A DNA stretch of 64,000 bases from Chitinophagaceae bacterium (GCA_016786845.1 JAEUVB010000018.1:1-64000); one strand, 5' to 3'. Shown: positions 1-10,791, numbered from the stretch's first letter. Notes: generated by a model from the letters alone, not told the origin. A program made the numbers and translations.

Positions 1-1003
<1,003 letters not shown>

Positions 1004-1006
<3 letters not shown>

Positions 1007-1025
1007 AATTTCATAAGAAATTAGC
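1004..1025 (-). other. Second leader hairpin, overlapping the first
   Basis: A perfect 9-bp inverted repeat, GCTAATTTC / GAAATTAGC, with a 4-nt loop. It shares its inner AGC with the leader arm of the hairpin at 961-1006, so both cannot form fully at once. A further AT-rich inverted repeat (AAAAAAC / GTTTTTT) lies near 1062-1079, and a boxA-like CTTTGAAAGA is read on the minus strand near 1095-1105. The rest of the leader and upstream region up to 1446 holds no gene that I can see. Confidence 0.6.
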
Positions 1026-1146
1026 GATCTAATTTTAATTTTCGCTAAGAATTACCTGTTAAAAAACTTGCGTTTTTTATCTGTTGTTTCCGTCTTTCAA
1101 AGATCTTGTTTCTACTTTATTTTTCCGTTGTTTTTCTAACGGAGTG

Positions 1147-1177
1147 CAAAGGTAAGAGGTTATTTTAAACTACCAAA
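1147..1177 (-). promoter_or_regulatory. rRNA promoter P2 (proximal)
   Basis: On the minus strand TTTG (1174-1177) is followed after exactly 19 nt by TACCTTTG (1147-1154), matching the Bacteroidota -33/-7 consensus TTTG / TAnnTTTG. Transcription would start a few bases below 1147, giving a leader of roughly 155 nt before mature 16S. Confidence 0.85.
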
Positions 1178-1263
1178 AAATAAACCAACTTTTTTTTATT
1201 TTTTTTCGCCTTTTTATCGGCGTGAATAACTAAGAAAAGAGCTGTTTTTTTTCGTTGGGAGTG

Positions 1264-1294
1264 CAAAGGTAATCATCAAACTTAAAGCACCAAA
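1264..1294 (-). promoter_or_regulatory. rRNA promoter P1 (distal)
   Basis: TTTG (1291-1294), a 19-nt spacer and TACCTTTG (1264-1271) on the minus strand. The -7 box, the spacer length and the following GCACTCC are the same as in P2, so the two form a tandem pair 117 bp apart. Confidence 0.85.
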
Positions 1295-1446
1295 TATATT
1301 GAGGGAAATATTTAAAATTATTTTCATTTGTTTAGCACCTATTGTCTAGAAATTGCCTGTTTACAATACTTACGCCCTTCTTGTTAACAGAATCCTATTA
1401 CAACTTTTATTTCTCATTGTGATCTTAGGCCATATTATCCTGCAAT

Positions 1447-1474
1447 CATAAAAGCCCCCAAAATTGGAGGCTTT
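1447..1474 (-). terminator. Intrinsic terminator after the S9 peptidase gene
   Basis: On the minus strand AAAGCCTCC, a 6-nt loop and GGGGGCTTT form a 9-bp stem with one wobble pair, followed by a short T run. It lies about 25 nt past the stop codon of the 1501-3663 gene and separates it from the rRNA promoters. Confidence 0.8.
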
Positions 1475-1500
1475 CTGTTAAAACAAATTGTTGATGACTC

Positions 1501-3663
1501 TTATTTCAGGTGCATATCAAAATAATCAGTGATTTTTTGCATTAAATGTACCCTGTCCTTACCCCTTACATTGTGCGGATGCCCGGGATAAACATAGTAA
1601 TCCAGTTGTACGCCTTCGTCTACAGACTTCTTTTGCATCATTATGCTGTGCTGCCAAACCACTACATCATCGTCTGTACCGTGAATCATGAGCAGTTTAC
1701 TTTTTAAACCCTTCACCTTATCCAAGAGTTTATTCGCTTTATAACCCTCCGGGTTTTGTTCCGGTGTGTCCATATAGCGTTCAGTATACATGACTTCATA
1801 CATACTCCAGTCTAATACCGGACCACCGGCTACACCGCATGTGAATACACCCGGATGGCGCAGCATCAGTGATGTGGTCATGAAACCTCCAAAACTCCAG
1901 CCATGAACCCCCATATGCGTTGAATCCACATAAGGTAATGATTTCAGATAGTCTACCCCTTTCAATTGGTCCTCCATTTCCAATGTCCCCAATTGCCGAT
2001 GCACTGCACTTTCAAAAGCGAATCCCCGATTCGAACTTCCTCTACCATCCATTACAAACATCACATAACCATGTTGAGTCATGTAATCATACCAAAGATT
2101 ACCACTCGCCGGGAAAGCATCCCTGTTGAGTTGCAAGTGCGGACCATTGTAGAGATATACAACCACAGGATATTTTTTGGTAGAATCAAAATCATAAGGC
2201 AATATTAGTTTACCATACAACAAGGTACTGTCAGATGCATAGAGCTGCACTGAGCGAACCTGCGCGGTCTGATAATTTTCCAAAGTATTCCCTGCAGTAA
2301 GTATTCTCTTCTCCGCACCGGTAAGTACATTGGTAATTTCAATATTCTTAGGTACCGACATAGAAGTATACTGATCAATCAGATAATTGCCATCTGCGCT
2401 AAGTTGTGCGGTATGACTGGCTTTAGTACCGGACAAGCTGCGCATTTTATTGGTTGAAACCTGAACAGCATAGACATTCTTTTGCAACGGACTGTCCATA
2501 GTACCTGTAAAAATGATCTCCTGCGACTTTTTATTATACCCCAGAATTTCATTCACGATCCAAGGACCTTTGGTTAATTGTTTAAGCAAGGTGCCGTCTT
2601 GTTTATAGAGATATAAATGCATGTATCCATCCCGCTGACTCCACCAAATAAATTGCGAAGCATCATCACCGATAAAATAGAGTTGATGCTGAGGCTCCAC
2701 ATAACGATCACTTGTTTCTTCAAATAAAGTCTTTATCAACTCTCCTGTCGAAGCATCATATTGATTCATCCACAAATGATTTTGATCGCGATTCAATACC
2801 GAGACATAGATGTATTTTTCATCCGGGCTCCAGGTCACTGTAGTAAGATACTGATCTGCAGGTTCACCGGTTTTTAAATAGACTGTTGATTTAGTTCCAA
2901 TATTGTACACCCCTAAGGTGACATGATGGGACTTGCGTCCGGCAAAAGGATACTTGATGAACTTCACCGTAGCCGGAGCGGCCGACCAATCGACAACCGG
3001 ATAATCCTCTACCATACTTTGGTCCATTCGATAAAACGCTAGATGATTGCCCCTGGGAGACCAAAATATGCCATGATCAATACCAAATTCATCGCGATGC
3101 ACCGATGTGCCGTACAGCATATCCTTACTGCCGTCTGATGTAATTTTTTCCGAAGACGCGCCCGGCAATTTTACAAACAAATTATATTGATCGGTATAGG
3201 CCAATCGCATGGTACCGGAATCAAAAAATACATTTTCTGCTGTGGCTGGTTCTTCATTTTGAATACTGACTTGTGTAGAATCTCTGGCCGTGGTATTGAA
3301 GAAGATGTATTTATGTTCGTGATTAATATAAAATTTCGTTTGTGTAATCCAATGAATGGCGGGGAAGGCCTTCAACTCGCTCACTCCTATGCCTTTCAGC
3401 TGTTTGTTCATTTTCTCCAAGGAGGTGACCGTTTCTGCATCGAACGTTTCGGGACTATAAGCCATGATGACCTTTTCTGTGTCATTACTCACCACATAAC
3501 TATAATATTCGGCACTGCCCATCCATTGAAGCTGGCTCAGACTTTTCAACTTAAAGGTTGTACCCATTCCATTGACCGCCTCGGCCATAGTGAAATTCTT
3601 TTTTTGCGCAGATAATGACTGGGTCAGTATGAATGCGGCTATTAGAATGATTATTCTATTCAT
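1501..3663 (-). CDS. Secreted S9-family prolyl oligopeptidase (dipeptidyl-peptidase IV-like)
   Basis: 720 aa exopeptidase of the DPP4 type, expected in the periplasm or on the outer surface, cleaving N-terminal X-Pro or similar dipeptides. A signal peptide covers about residues 1-19 (ends SLSAQ). An N-terminal beta-propeller (DPPIV_N, about 60-440) precedes an alpha/beta-hydrolase domain. The triad is visible: Ser590 in GWSFGG, Asp665 in GTDDDVV and His697 in the PGHPHNV motif. Length fits the family (700-750). It is the distal gene of a two-gene unit: its ATG overlaps the stop of the upstream ABC-F gene by 4 nt, so the two are probably translationally coupled. A terminator follows. The exact dipeptide specificity cannot be read from the sequence. 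Confidence 0.93.
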   Translation of the reverse strand: MNRIIILIAAFILTQSLSAQKKNFTMAEAVNGMGTTFKLKSLSQLQWMGSAEYYSYVVSNDTEKVIMAYSPETFDAETVTSLEKMNKQLKGIGVSELKAFPAIHWITQTKFYINHEHKYIFFNTTARDSTQVSIQNEEPATAENVFFDSGTMRLAYTDQYNLFVKLPGASSEKITSDGSKDMLYGTSVHRDEFGIDHGIFWSPRGNHLAFYRMDQSMVEDYPVVDWSAAPATVKFIKYPFAGRKSHHVTLGVYNIGTKSTVYLKTGEPADQYLTTVTWSPDEKYIYVSVLNRDQNHLWMNQYDASTGELIKTLFEETSDRYVEPQHQLYFIGDDASQFIWWSQRDGYMHLYLYKQDGTLLKQLTKGPWIVNEILGYNKKSQEIIFTGTMDSPLQKNVYAVQVSTNKMRSLSGTKASHTAQLSADGNYLIDQYTSMSVPKNIEITNVLTGAEKRILTAGNTLENYQTAQVRSVQLYASDSTLLYGKLILPYDFDSTKKYPVVVYLYNGPHLQLNRDAFPASGNLWYDYMTQHGYVMFVMDGRGSSNRGFAFESAVHRQLGTLEMEDQLKGVDYLKSLPYVDSTHMGVHGWSFGGFMTTSLMLRHPGVFTCGVAGGPVLDWSMYEVMYTERYMDTPEQNPEGYKANKLLDKVKGLKSKLLMIHGTDDDVVVWQHSIMMQKKSVDEGVQLDYYVYPGHPHNVRGKDRVHLMQKITDYFDMHLK

Positions 3664-5606
3664 GATTCAAATGATAATAATTGGTCAAATAATACTTCAT
3701 ATTCAGATTGCAAAGCCGCAACTTTGATACTGATTATATTATAATCGGATTCGGTACGCTGAAACAATTCTTTATTCGCATAAGTCGAAGGATCGGCTAA
3801 TAAGGCTTCCAGTCTTTCCTTTTCCTGATTCGATTTTTCAAGATCCTGTTCTAATTTTTCGAAACGATTTCGGACTTTCTTTTCTTCTTTTTGCTTTTCT
3901 TTATGGGTTGCATTGTTGTGGACCGGCTTAGGCTGTTCTTTCACCACCGTGGCTACTTTGGCTACCTGTGGTTCAGCTTTCTCTGCCTTTTCTGCTTTGG
4001 CGGCCAGGGCTTTGCGTTTCTTATGTTCCTCCCATTCTTTGTAACCTCCATTGAAGGCATTGATTTTACCGTCTTCAATTTCCCATATCACATTTGCCGT
4101 TTCTTGTATAAAATAACGATCGTGCGAAACCAAAACAAACGTTCCCTGAAACTGATTTAGCGCTTGGATCAGCATATTCACGCTACTCATGTCCAGGTGA
4201 TTGGTCGGTTCATCCAATAACAGATAATTGGATTTACTGATAATGGTTTTGGCCAATGCCACACGCGCTTTTTCTCCGCCCGAAAGCACTTTGATCTTTT
4301 TGAAAACATCATCTCCTTTAAACAAAAAACACCCCATCAATTCTCTCAGTTCCTGTTCAGTTTTTCCGCTGCCGCAGAGTTTAAGTTCTTCCAGAATATC
4401 ATTTTCCATATACAATGATTCCAGTTGATGCTGAGCATACATGGCTATTTCTATATTATGACCGGGCACGACCTCTCCTTCTACAGGTTCCATGCCATCA
4501 ATAATCCGAAGGAGAGTCGATTTACCGCGCCCGTTGGCACCAATCAAGGCAATCTTATCGCCTCGGTTGACCTCAGCATCGGCATGGTCGAGAATGCGGA
4601 TATCGCCGAAACGTTTGCTTATCTGATGTAAGGTCGTCATCACTTTGCCGGGTTGTTTACCCACCTCAAATCGCATGCTAATTTTAGAAGATTCGCTGAT
4701 CGGGGCTTCGATACGTTCCAAACGATCGAGTTTCTTGACCAAACTCTGAGCCTGAGTTGCCTTTGACGCCTTGGCCCTGAACCGTTCAATAAACCTTTCC
4801 TGCTGACGAATAAAATCTTGTTGATTTTCATATTCGCGTTGCTGAAACTCCGAACGAACTTCTTTTTCCTGCAAAAAGAAAGAATAATTTCCGGTATATA
4901 AATTCAAAGTCTGCTGACTCACTTCCACAATTTTGGTCACCATACGATCGAGAAAGTAACGATCATGCGAAACTATAATGACGGTACCCGGATAGCCGGA
5001 TAAGTAACGTTCTATCCATTCAATGGAAGGCAAATCGAGGTGATTGGTCGGTTCATCCAACAATAAGATATCGGGCTTTTGAAGGATCATTTTTGCCAAT
5101 AATACCCGCATTCTCCATCCACCTGAAAACTCTTTGAAGGATCGGTTCAGGTCTATGGTATTAAACCCAAGACCTTCCAGTACTTCTGCCGACTTGTGCG
5201 ACATTTCGTAACCACCGGCTACATCGAAATCGTGGTGCAAATGGGCTAAACGATTCAAACCTTCTTCATCATTGCTCTCGTGGAGCTCCTCTTCCAACTC
5301 TTTGATTTCTTTATCCAGCCTCAGCGCTTCTTCATAAGCCCCCATGGCTACTTCCAAAATACTGTCATTGGTATCCAAACTCTGTAAATCCTGATGAAAA
5401 TAACCGATGGATAAGTTCTTCGCTTTGTTGACCTGCCCGGCAGAAACGGAGTATTCTCCAATTAAGATCTTCAACAAAGTAGACTTTCCCGCTCCATTTG
5501 GCCCAACTAATCCGATGCGTTCATTTTCATAAATATGCCAAGATGCGTTTTGTAATATCGTGCGGGATCCAAATTCAAAGGTGATATCGTTCAGGGAGAG
5601 TAGCAT
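3660..5606 (-). CDS. ABC-F family ATPase (ribosome-associated, Uup/YheS/EttA class)
   Basis: 648 aa cytosolic protein with two ATP-binding cassettes and no membrane segment. Cassette 1 (about 1-255) has GPNGAGKST, FSGGW and LLLDEPTNHLD. Cassette 2 (about 320-530) has GANGRGKST, LSGGEK and a second LLLDEPTNHLD. Between them is the charged linker (P-site tRNA interaction motif) that defines ABC-F. The C-terminal tail (about 535-640) is Lys/Glu/Ala-rich and predicted coiled coil. ABC-F proteins act on stalled ribosomes; which subfamily this is cannot be settled by eye. It is first in the unit with the S9 peptidase (ATGA overlap at 3660-3663). Confidence 0.93.
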   Translation of the reverse strand: MLLSLNDITFEFGSRTILQNASWHIYENERIGLVGPNGAGKSTLLKILIGEYSVSAGQVNKAKNLSIGYFHQDLQSLDTNDSILEVAMGAYEEALRLDKEIKELEEELHESNDEEGLNRLAHLHHDFDVAGGYEMSHKSAEVLEGLGFNTIDLNRSFKEFSGGWRMRVLLAKMILQKPDILLLDEPTNHLDLPSIEWIERYLSGYPGTVIIVSHDRYFLDRMVTKIVEVSQQTLNLYTGNYSFFLQEKEVRSEFQQREYENQQDFIRQQERFIERFRAKASKATQAQSLVKKLDRLERIEAPISESSKISMRFEVGKQPGKVMTTLHQISKRFGDIRILDHADAEVNRGDKIALIGANGRGKSTLLRIIDGMEPVEGEVVPGHNIEIAMYAQHQLESLYMENDILEELKLCGSGKTEQELRELMGCFLFKGDDVFKKIKVLSGGEKARVALAKTIISKSNYLLLDEPTNHLDMSSVNMLIQALNQFQGTFVLVSHDRYFIQETANVIWEIEDGKINAFNGGYKEWEEHKKRKALAAKAEKAEKAEPQVAKVATVVKEQPKPVHNNATHKEKQKEEKKVRNRFEKLEQDLEKSNQEKERLEALLADPSTYANKELFQRTESDYNIISIKVAALQSEYEVLFDQLLSFES

Positions 5607-5680
5607 GGAAACAAAATAATGCTAAAATCACCGAATTCAGTAGTCTATTTCTGTCTTTTTTAAACTAATTTTACTTCCTC

Positions 5681-6517
5681 ATGAGAAATTTCATGCTTTT
5701 TTGGGCGTTAGCCCTTTTCTTCTGTTCCTGTCAGGACAAAGTGCCGATTGTGGTCCCGACGAGCAATCCCCTCAACGTTTTCCCTCAAAATTTCAGACGA
5801 AATGTTCTCCTCGAAAATGTGGTGGGCGAATGGCACGCAGCCACGGTCGAAAATAGTGTGATGGTCGCACAACTTCAAGCTCAATTCGGATCACGGCTCA
5901 TCGTCTCCACCCTGCATCAAAATGATTGGCTGGAAACAGCCTATACAACCTATTTCATCGATCGCCTAGGCGGATTAATAGGTATTCCCCGTGCTGCTAT
6001 CAATCGACGAAAAGGCTCGGGCACGATTCTGGGTGAAGACAATTTAGTTCTTTTATCTCCGGAAAATTGGACCACAGCTATCGAAAGAGCCATGGCCACC
6101 CCGGCGTTTTTAGCCATTTCAATGGAAACCTCCGTAGATAGTGCGCATCAGGCCACAGTAAATGTCAATATCGCACACAAAGAAGCTATTTTCGGCGATA
6201 TTCGTTTGTTGGTTTATATCGTTCAAAATGATATCCCGGCGCTCTTTCAGCAAGGTGGAACCACGACATTCAAGCATCAAAATGTATTGAAAGAAGTTCT
6301 TACATCGTATGAAGGTGATACCCTCAATTTAAATGAAGACTTTCCTTTAGGTGAAATTCGACATAAACAATTTACCGGCATCAACCTCACCAATTATGAT
6401 GTGTTTCAAACACGTGCCATAGCCGTAGTATATCGCTACGATGTAGACTTCCGTAAAAGCGAAATCCTCAATGTGCAGGAGGTTCGTATGGGTGGAATTA
6501 AATTTTGGGACCTTTAA
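5681..6517 (+). CDS. Omp28-like outer-membrane lipoprotein
   Basis: 278 aa. The N-terminus (MRNFMLFW..., then CSC near residues 16-18) is a lipoprotein signal, so the mature protein is membrane anchored. The body resembles the Omp28 family (thioredoxin-like part followed by a beta domain): a start like VLLENVVGEWHA, then IVSTLHQNDW, and a later FKHQNVLKEVLT that matches the family's HNxVLR-type motif. The Cys-containing motif of many Omp28 proteins (TGxxCxxCP) is replaced by GEWHA, so no redox function is expected. TAATTTTA at 5666-5673 is a fair -7 element, implying a very short leader. It lies 92 bp upstream of a TonB-dependent receptor on the same strand. Confidence 0.6.
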   Translation: MRNFMLFWALALFFCSCQDKVPIVVPTSNPLNVFPQNFRRNVLLENVVGEWHAATVENSVMVAQLQAQFGSRLIVSTLHQNDWLETAYTTYFIDRLGGLIGIPRAAINRRKGSGTILGEDNLVLLSPENWTTAIERAMATPAFLAISMETSVDSAHQATVNVNIAHKEAIFGDIRLLVYIVQNDIPALFQQGGTTTFKHQNVLKEVLTSYEGDTLNLNEDFPLGEIRHKQFTGINLTNYDVFQTRAIAVVYRYDVDFRKSEILNVQEVRMGGIKFWDL

Positions 6518-6608
6518 ACGATAGGCCATCAAAACAAGCTATTCATTTTATCCATAGTCCTTCAAGTGTAAGGTTCAAAATCTGTAACTTGCGCCTTATT
6601 CCATTTCG

Positions 6609-8981
6609 ATGAAAAATTTCTTCTGCTTACTTTTCCTCTTCTCATTTATTCTGAATCAATCACTTTCTGCTCAAGAAGGCAAGGTGACCATTAGCGGGCA
6701 TGTACGCGATGCATCCAGTGGTGAGAATTTGCCGGCAGCCACCGTGGGTGTTGTCGAATTAAAACGCGGCGTGAATACCAATAATTATGGATTCTTTTCG
6801 ATTTCAGTCCCTAAAGGGAAATATACCCTGAAGATATCTTATCTCGGATTTGAAACCCAGTTATTAGAAATCAATGCCGATCAGGATCTCAAACAAAATA
6901 TTGACCTTCAGCGACGCAGCGTACTCTCTAAAGAAATCGTGATCAAAGACACCCGTAAAGATGAAAATGTAAAAAGCACGGAAATGGGCATGCATCAATT
7001 GTCGATGGAGAACATTAAAAAACTCCCGGTCATCATGGGTGAAGTAGATATCATGAAGGCCCTGCAATTGTTGCCCGGTGTGAGTTCGGCGGGTGAAGGA
7101 CAAAGCGGATTTTATGTGCGTGGTGGCGGCCCAGATCAGAATTTAATCCTACTCGATGATGCGGTTGTTTATAATACCGGTCATCTTTTCGGATTCTTTT
7201 CGGTCTTCAATGGAGATGCGATTAAAAATGTAACCCTGATCAAAGGTGCACCTCCGGCGAATTATGGCGGACGACTTTCTTCTGTAGTAGACGTAACGAT
7301 GAAGGAAGGCAATAATAAAAAGTTTCAGGTGGAAGGCGGACTTGGTATTATCGCATCACGTCTTTCCATACAAGGACCGATCTTGAAAGAGAAAGCCTCG
7401 TTTATGGTGAGTGCCAGACGGACTTATATCGATGCTTTGGTGAAACCTTTCGTCAATAAAAATTCTTCTTTTGCAGGCTCCGGTTATTACTTCTACGATC
7501 TTAATGCGAAGATGAATTATATTTTGGGTAAGAAGGACCGGCTTTATCTCAGTGGCTATTTAGGCAAAGATGTGTTTACCTTTAGAAGCAAGGAAAGAAC
7601 GTTTAAGATAAAGGTCCCCTGGGGCAATCGCACCGCTACCCTGAGATGGAATCATGAGTTCAACAATAAACTTTTCATGAATGCCACGGCCATGTATAAT
7701 GATTATAATTTTACGTTCACCGGTGAGCAACAAGATTTTAAATTCACGCTATTCTCCGGCATCAAAGACTGGACCGGCAAAGTAGATTTCGATTTTTTCA
7801 GCAAGTTCAATCATAATTTCAAAGCCGGTGCTGTGTATACCTATCATACGTTTACGCCGAGTACTGCCGAAGGTGAAGCCTCTGGAGTGGATTTCAATCC
7901 TGATCAGAGTGCCCGGAAATATGCGCATGAACTGGCACTATATGCCCTGGATGAATTTGACCTCGGCAGCCGGATCAAGATCAATACCGGCATTCGATAT
8001 TCCCGTTTTATGCAAGTGGGCCCATATACCCGTTATACCTTCGATCAGAATGGAAAGAAGAATGACAGTACGGTATATGCACCCGGACAAATAGCCAAGA
8101 CCTATGGCGGATGGGAACCCCGTTTCAATATCCGATTTACGATTGATGAACTCTCTTCCATTAAAGCCTCGGTGGCCAAAACCTATCAATATCTCAACTT
8201 GGTAACTAACAACGGATCTACTTTACCTACAGACATCTGGACACCGAGCACGTATTTCGTTCAACCCCAAAAGGCGTGGCAATATAGTTTAGGTTATTTC
8301 AAAAATTTTCTCAATAATAAAGTTGAAACTTCCGTGGAGGTCTATTACAAAAACATGAGTAATCTGCTGGAGTTTCGGGAAGGATATACCCCTTCAACCC
8401 TCACCGATGTCGATTACGATTTTGTTTTTGGACTCGGCTATGCTTACGGTGCAGAATTTTTCATCAACAAAACCAAAGGACGCTGGACAGGTTGGCTGGG
8501 CTATACCTTATCGTGGACCTACCGCAACTTTAAGGACCTCAACAACAGTGAACGCTACTTAGCCAAATACGATCAGCGTCATAATATCTCGCTCACCTCT
8601 TCCTATGAGTTGAATAAAAAATGGACCTTATCGGGCGTGTTTGTCTTCGGATCGGGCAATCGGGTAAGCCTGCCTACGGAGATCTACCTCATCGAACAAG
8701 GGATTTATCAGAATTACGACAAGCTGAATAATCGCTCCCTCCCACCCTATCATCGTTTGGATTTGGGCGCCATATACACCCCGAAACCCAATAGCAAAAA
8801 GAAATGGAAAAGCTCCTGGACCTTCTCCATCTACAATGTGTATAGCCGGCAAAACCCTTATATCGTTTTCCTCGATGTGGAAGGTGGTGTAAGCAGTCCG
8901 AACGGTGTACAGCTGAAGGTGAAACAAGTATCGATCTTTCCGATACTGCCGAGCATTACGTATAATTTCAAATTTAATTAA
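6609..8981 (+). CDS. TonB-dependent outer-membrane receptor with carboxypeptidase-regulatory-like N-terminus
   Basis: 790 aa outer-membrane transporter driven by TonB. Signal peptide about 1-21 (ends SLSAQ), a CarboxypepD_reg-like domain about 26-110 (ISGHVRDASSGENLPAA and NNYGFFSISVPKGKY), a plug domain about 120-235 (LLPGVSS..., FYVRGGGPDQNLILLDDAVVYN), then a beta-barrel to the C-terminal ...SITYNFKFN, which ends in an aromatic residue two from the end. It lacks an adjacent SusD gene, so it is the general Bacteroidota receptor type, not a Sus pair. Substrate unknown. The Omp28-like lipoprotein just upstream may be a partner, judged only by position. Confidence 0.9.
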   Translation: MKNFFCLLFLFSFILNQSLSAQEGKVTISGHVRDASSGENLPAATVGVVELKRGVNTNNYGFFSISVPKGKYTLKISYLGFETQLLEINADQDLKQNIDLQRRSVLSKEIVIKDTRKDENVKSTEMGMHQLSMENIKKLPVIMGEVDIMKALQLLPGVSSAGEGQSGFYVRGGGPDQNLILLDDAVVYNTGHLFGFFSVFNGDAIKNVTLIKGAPPANYGGRLSSVVDVTMKEGNNKKFQVEGGLGIIASRLSIQGPILKEKASFMVSARRTYIDALVKPFVNKNSSFAGSGYYFYDLNAKMNYILGKKDRLYLSGYLGKDVFTFRSKERTFKIKVPWGNRTATLRWNHEFNNKLFMNATAMYNDYNFTFTGEQQDFKFTLFSGIKDWTGKVDFDFFSKFNHNFKAGAVYTYHTFTPSTAEGEASGVDFNPDQSARKYAHELALYALDEFDLGSRIKINTGIRYSRFMQVGPYTRYTFDQNGKKNDSTVYAPGQIAKTYGGWEPRFNIRFTIDELSSIKASVAKTYQYLNLVTNNGSTLPTDIWTPSTYFVQPQKAWQYSLGYFKNFLNNKVETSVEVYYKNMSNLLEFREGYTPSTLTDVDYDFVFGLGYAYGAEFFINKTKGRWTGWLGYTLSWTYRNFKDLNNSERYLAKYDQRHNISLTSSYELNKKWTLSGVFVFGSGNRVSLPTEIYLIEQGIYQNYDKLNNRSLPPYHRLDLGAIYTPKPNSKKKWKSSWTFSIYNVYSRQNPYIVFLDVEGGVSSPNGVQLKVKQVSIFPILPSITYNFKFN

Positions 8982-8984
8982 GTA

Positions 8985-9160
8985 ATCATTTTTGGGGGTG
9001 CCCCCGCCATGAGCAGAGCGAGTGCGGAGAGTGAGAGCGCGGTGGCGGGGTCGGGCTATCGCTTATAGTCCTCGCTCCTCCTGCGTCGTCGCTTTGGGCT
9101 ATACGCTCTATCCCTCACCTTAGGAAAGCGAAAACGGAGATTGAGAGTGTAGAATATTTA
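8985..9160 (+). repeat. GC-rich intergenic palindrome and dispersed repeat remnant
   Basis: Between two convergent genes. It contains CCCCGCCA and TGGCGGGG, about 40 nt apart, as arms of a long inverted repeat. At 9068-9090 it holds a 23-base block identical to 31013-31035 (it begins gtcctcgctcc and ends gcgtcgtc), followed in both places by a variant of GGGCT. This looks like decayed, dispersed intergenic elements. No gene is seen. Confidence 0.6.
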
Positions 9161-9171
9161 AGTGTTTAAAA

Positions 9172-10422
9172 TCAAAACGTCTTCACAATCAAATCATCAA
9201 AAGTCACTACTTCCGAATTTTCGACATAGAGTTTTACACTCGTCGCATCGGGAATACTCACTTCCTTTTTAAACAACATCTGACCATTGGCATAAAAAGC
9301 AGCCTTGCCATCAGTCACACGGATTTCGAGTTTATTGTCGGCAGATCCTTTTTTGTTGATCGCACTGCTGACTCCCCAGTTTACAATGGTTTCATATTTC
9401 TTGTCAACCGTATTAAACTTGAGTAAACGGCGATCACCATCGGCATAAATCAAAAAATAATAATCGCCGAGGATCAAGCCGTAAGGGCTGTAAGTATCAT
9501 TTGTCTTCATATTCTTGATCCAGCGTGTAGTCACCGATACCGAATAATTATTGGATGGAAGTTTCAAATCCGGGAGACGAATCCAATAACCGCCCTTGCC
9601 TTTAAAAGTGCCGTTGTACATTTCATACTTTTTGCATTCGAGTTTCATTTTGCCGTTTTCGATACTGCGAATGACATTGTTATCTGAGCCTAAATTCCAA
9701 CCCCGATCGTTTTCACTAAATTTTTCCCAAAGTTGAATAGTTCCAATCTGATTTGTATCAATATATGATATTGGAAATTTTCTGAGCAGATTTGACAGTG
9801 GCATAGAATATGCATTCTTGAAACTTAATAGTAACTCTATATTAGATTTCGGTATTGCAAAATTCAAATTTTGGCCTTCTGAAAATTGACCAACGGAAAC
9901 ACCAATTAGCTCCCCGTTTGAATTTAACACCGGACCTCCGCTGCTTCCATGAGAAATAGGGGCTGTTATTTGAATTAACTTGCGACCGCCAAAATCACGC
10001 AGGCCGCTAATGATGCCATCTGAAATTGTTGCAGGAAGTCCTTTGGGACTTCCTAAAACATAAATCGACTGCCCTGGAGTCGGATTAACTGTTGCGAATC
10101 TTATTGGATTCCTATTCAAATCAATAACCTTCAGAAGAATTAAATCATTCTCAATATCAACAGCCACATAGCCTTCAATAGTATACTTTGAATAGGAATT
10201 GTTGCTATAGCAAAAAGCCTTATCAGATCCTTCGATTACATGATAATTTGTCACAATTAGATTTTCGTCTACAAAAAAACCGGAACCCAATGCATCTTCC
10301 GTTTCCACAGTGACCGTGGAATTTACTATCTTAGTGTAAATTTGAGCTGCATTTTGTGTGTAACTTGTTTTAAATATACCAATCGATAAAATTAATACCC
10401 ATTGAAAAAATAATTTTTTCAT
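9172..10422 (-). CDS. Secreted trypsin-like (S1C/DegP-type) serine protease with C-terminal beta domain
   Basis: 416 aa. Signal peptide about 1-22. The protease domain (about 30-210) has His61 (TNYHVIEG), Asp93 (ENDLILLKV) and Ser161 (HGSSGGPV), the order and spacing of a DegP-type triad. There is no PDZ domain. Instead residues about 225-416 (NRGWNLGSDNN, WGVSS, AAFYANGQMLF) look like a concanavalin/LamG or DUF1080-like beta-sandwich. That pairing suggests a secreted or surface protease with a carbohydrate- or ligand-binding tail. It stands alone, convergent with the TonB receptor and with 370 bp of gene-free DNA upstream. Substrate unknown. Confidence 0.85.
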   Translation of the reverse strand: MKKLFFQWVLILSIGIFKTSYTQNAAQIYTKIVNSTVTVETEDALGSGFFVDENLIVTNYHVIEGSDKAFCYSNNSYSKYTIEGYVAVDIENDLILLKVIDLNRNPIRFATVNPTPGQSIYVLGSPKGLPATISDGIISGLRDFGGRKLIQITAPISHGSSGGPVLNSNGELIGVSVGQFSEGQNLNFAIPKSNIELLLSFKNAYSMPLSNLLRKFPISYIDTNQIGTIQLWEKFSENDRGWNLGSDNNVIRSIENGKMKLECKKYEMYNGTFKGKGGYWIRLPDLKLPSNNYSVSVTTRWIKNMKTNDTYSPYGLILGDYYFLIYADGDRRLLKFNTVDKKYETIVNWGVSSAINKKGSADNKLEIRVTDGKAAFYANGQMLFKKEVSIPDATSVKLYVENSEVVTFDDLIVKTF

Positions 10423-10767
10423 AGTTGTTATTTATTAACCATTTGCTAATTAGGATTCATTTATTTTGGTTTAAATCTAGTTATTTTTTGCAATAAACTA
10501 ATACTTCATTATCATTTTCCATTTGTTATTATTCCTCATCTTATACGTCTTAATCAGCCACCCTAGTTAATTTATATATTTACCTCTTTTGGAACTAAAA
10601 GATTGAATGGCATATCCCATATTAATTTCCATTTACTTCAAAATTGAATCAATCCCTTTTCTGATATCCTTAGCGATTGATTCCTTAAGTAAAGCTCATT
10701 GCATCACTACAAATTGATTTTTAAGTGTTCCCATTTCAGAATTTTAGCATTTTAGCCTATTTATCCT
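10423..10767. other. AT-rich divergent intergenic region
   Basis: About 345 bp between the divergent protease gene and the B12-binding gene. I see no credible ORF, hairpin or repeat, only the promoter at its right edge. Confidence 0.6.
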
Positions 10768-10775
10768 TACGTTTG
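10768..10775 (+). promoter_or_regulatory. -7 element of the B12-binding protein gene
   Basis: TACGTTTG matches TAnnTTTG. A weak TTAG lies 20 nt upstream at 10744-10747. The inferred transcription start leaves about 12 nt before the ATG at 10792. Confidence 0.6.
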
Positions 10776-10791
10776 CGCCACAATACGCAAC

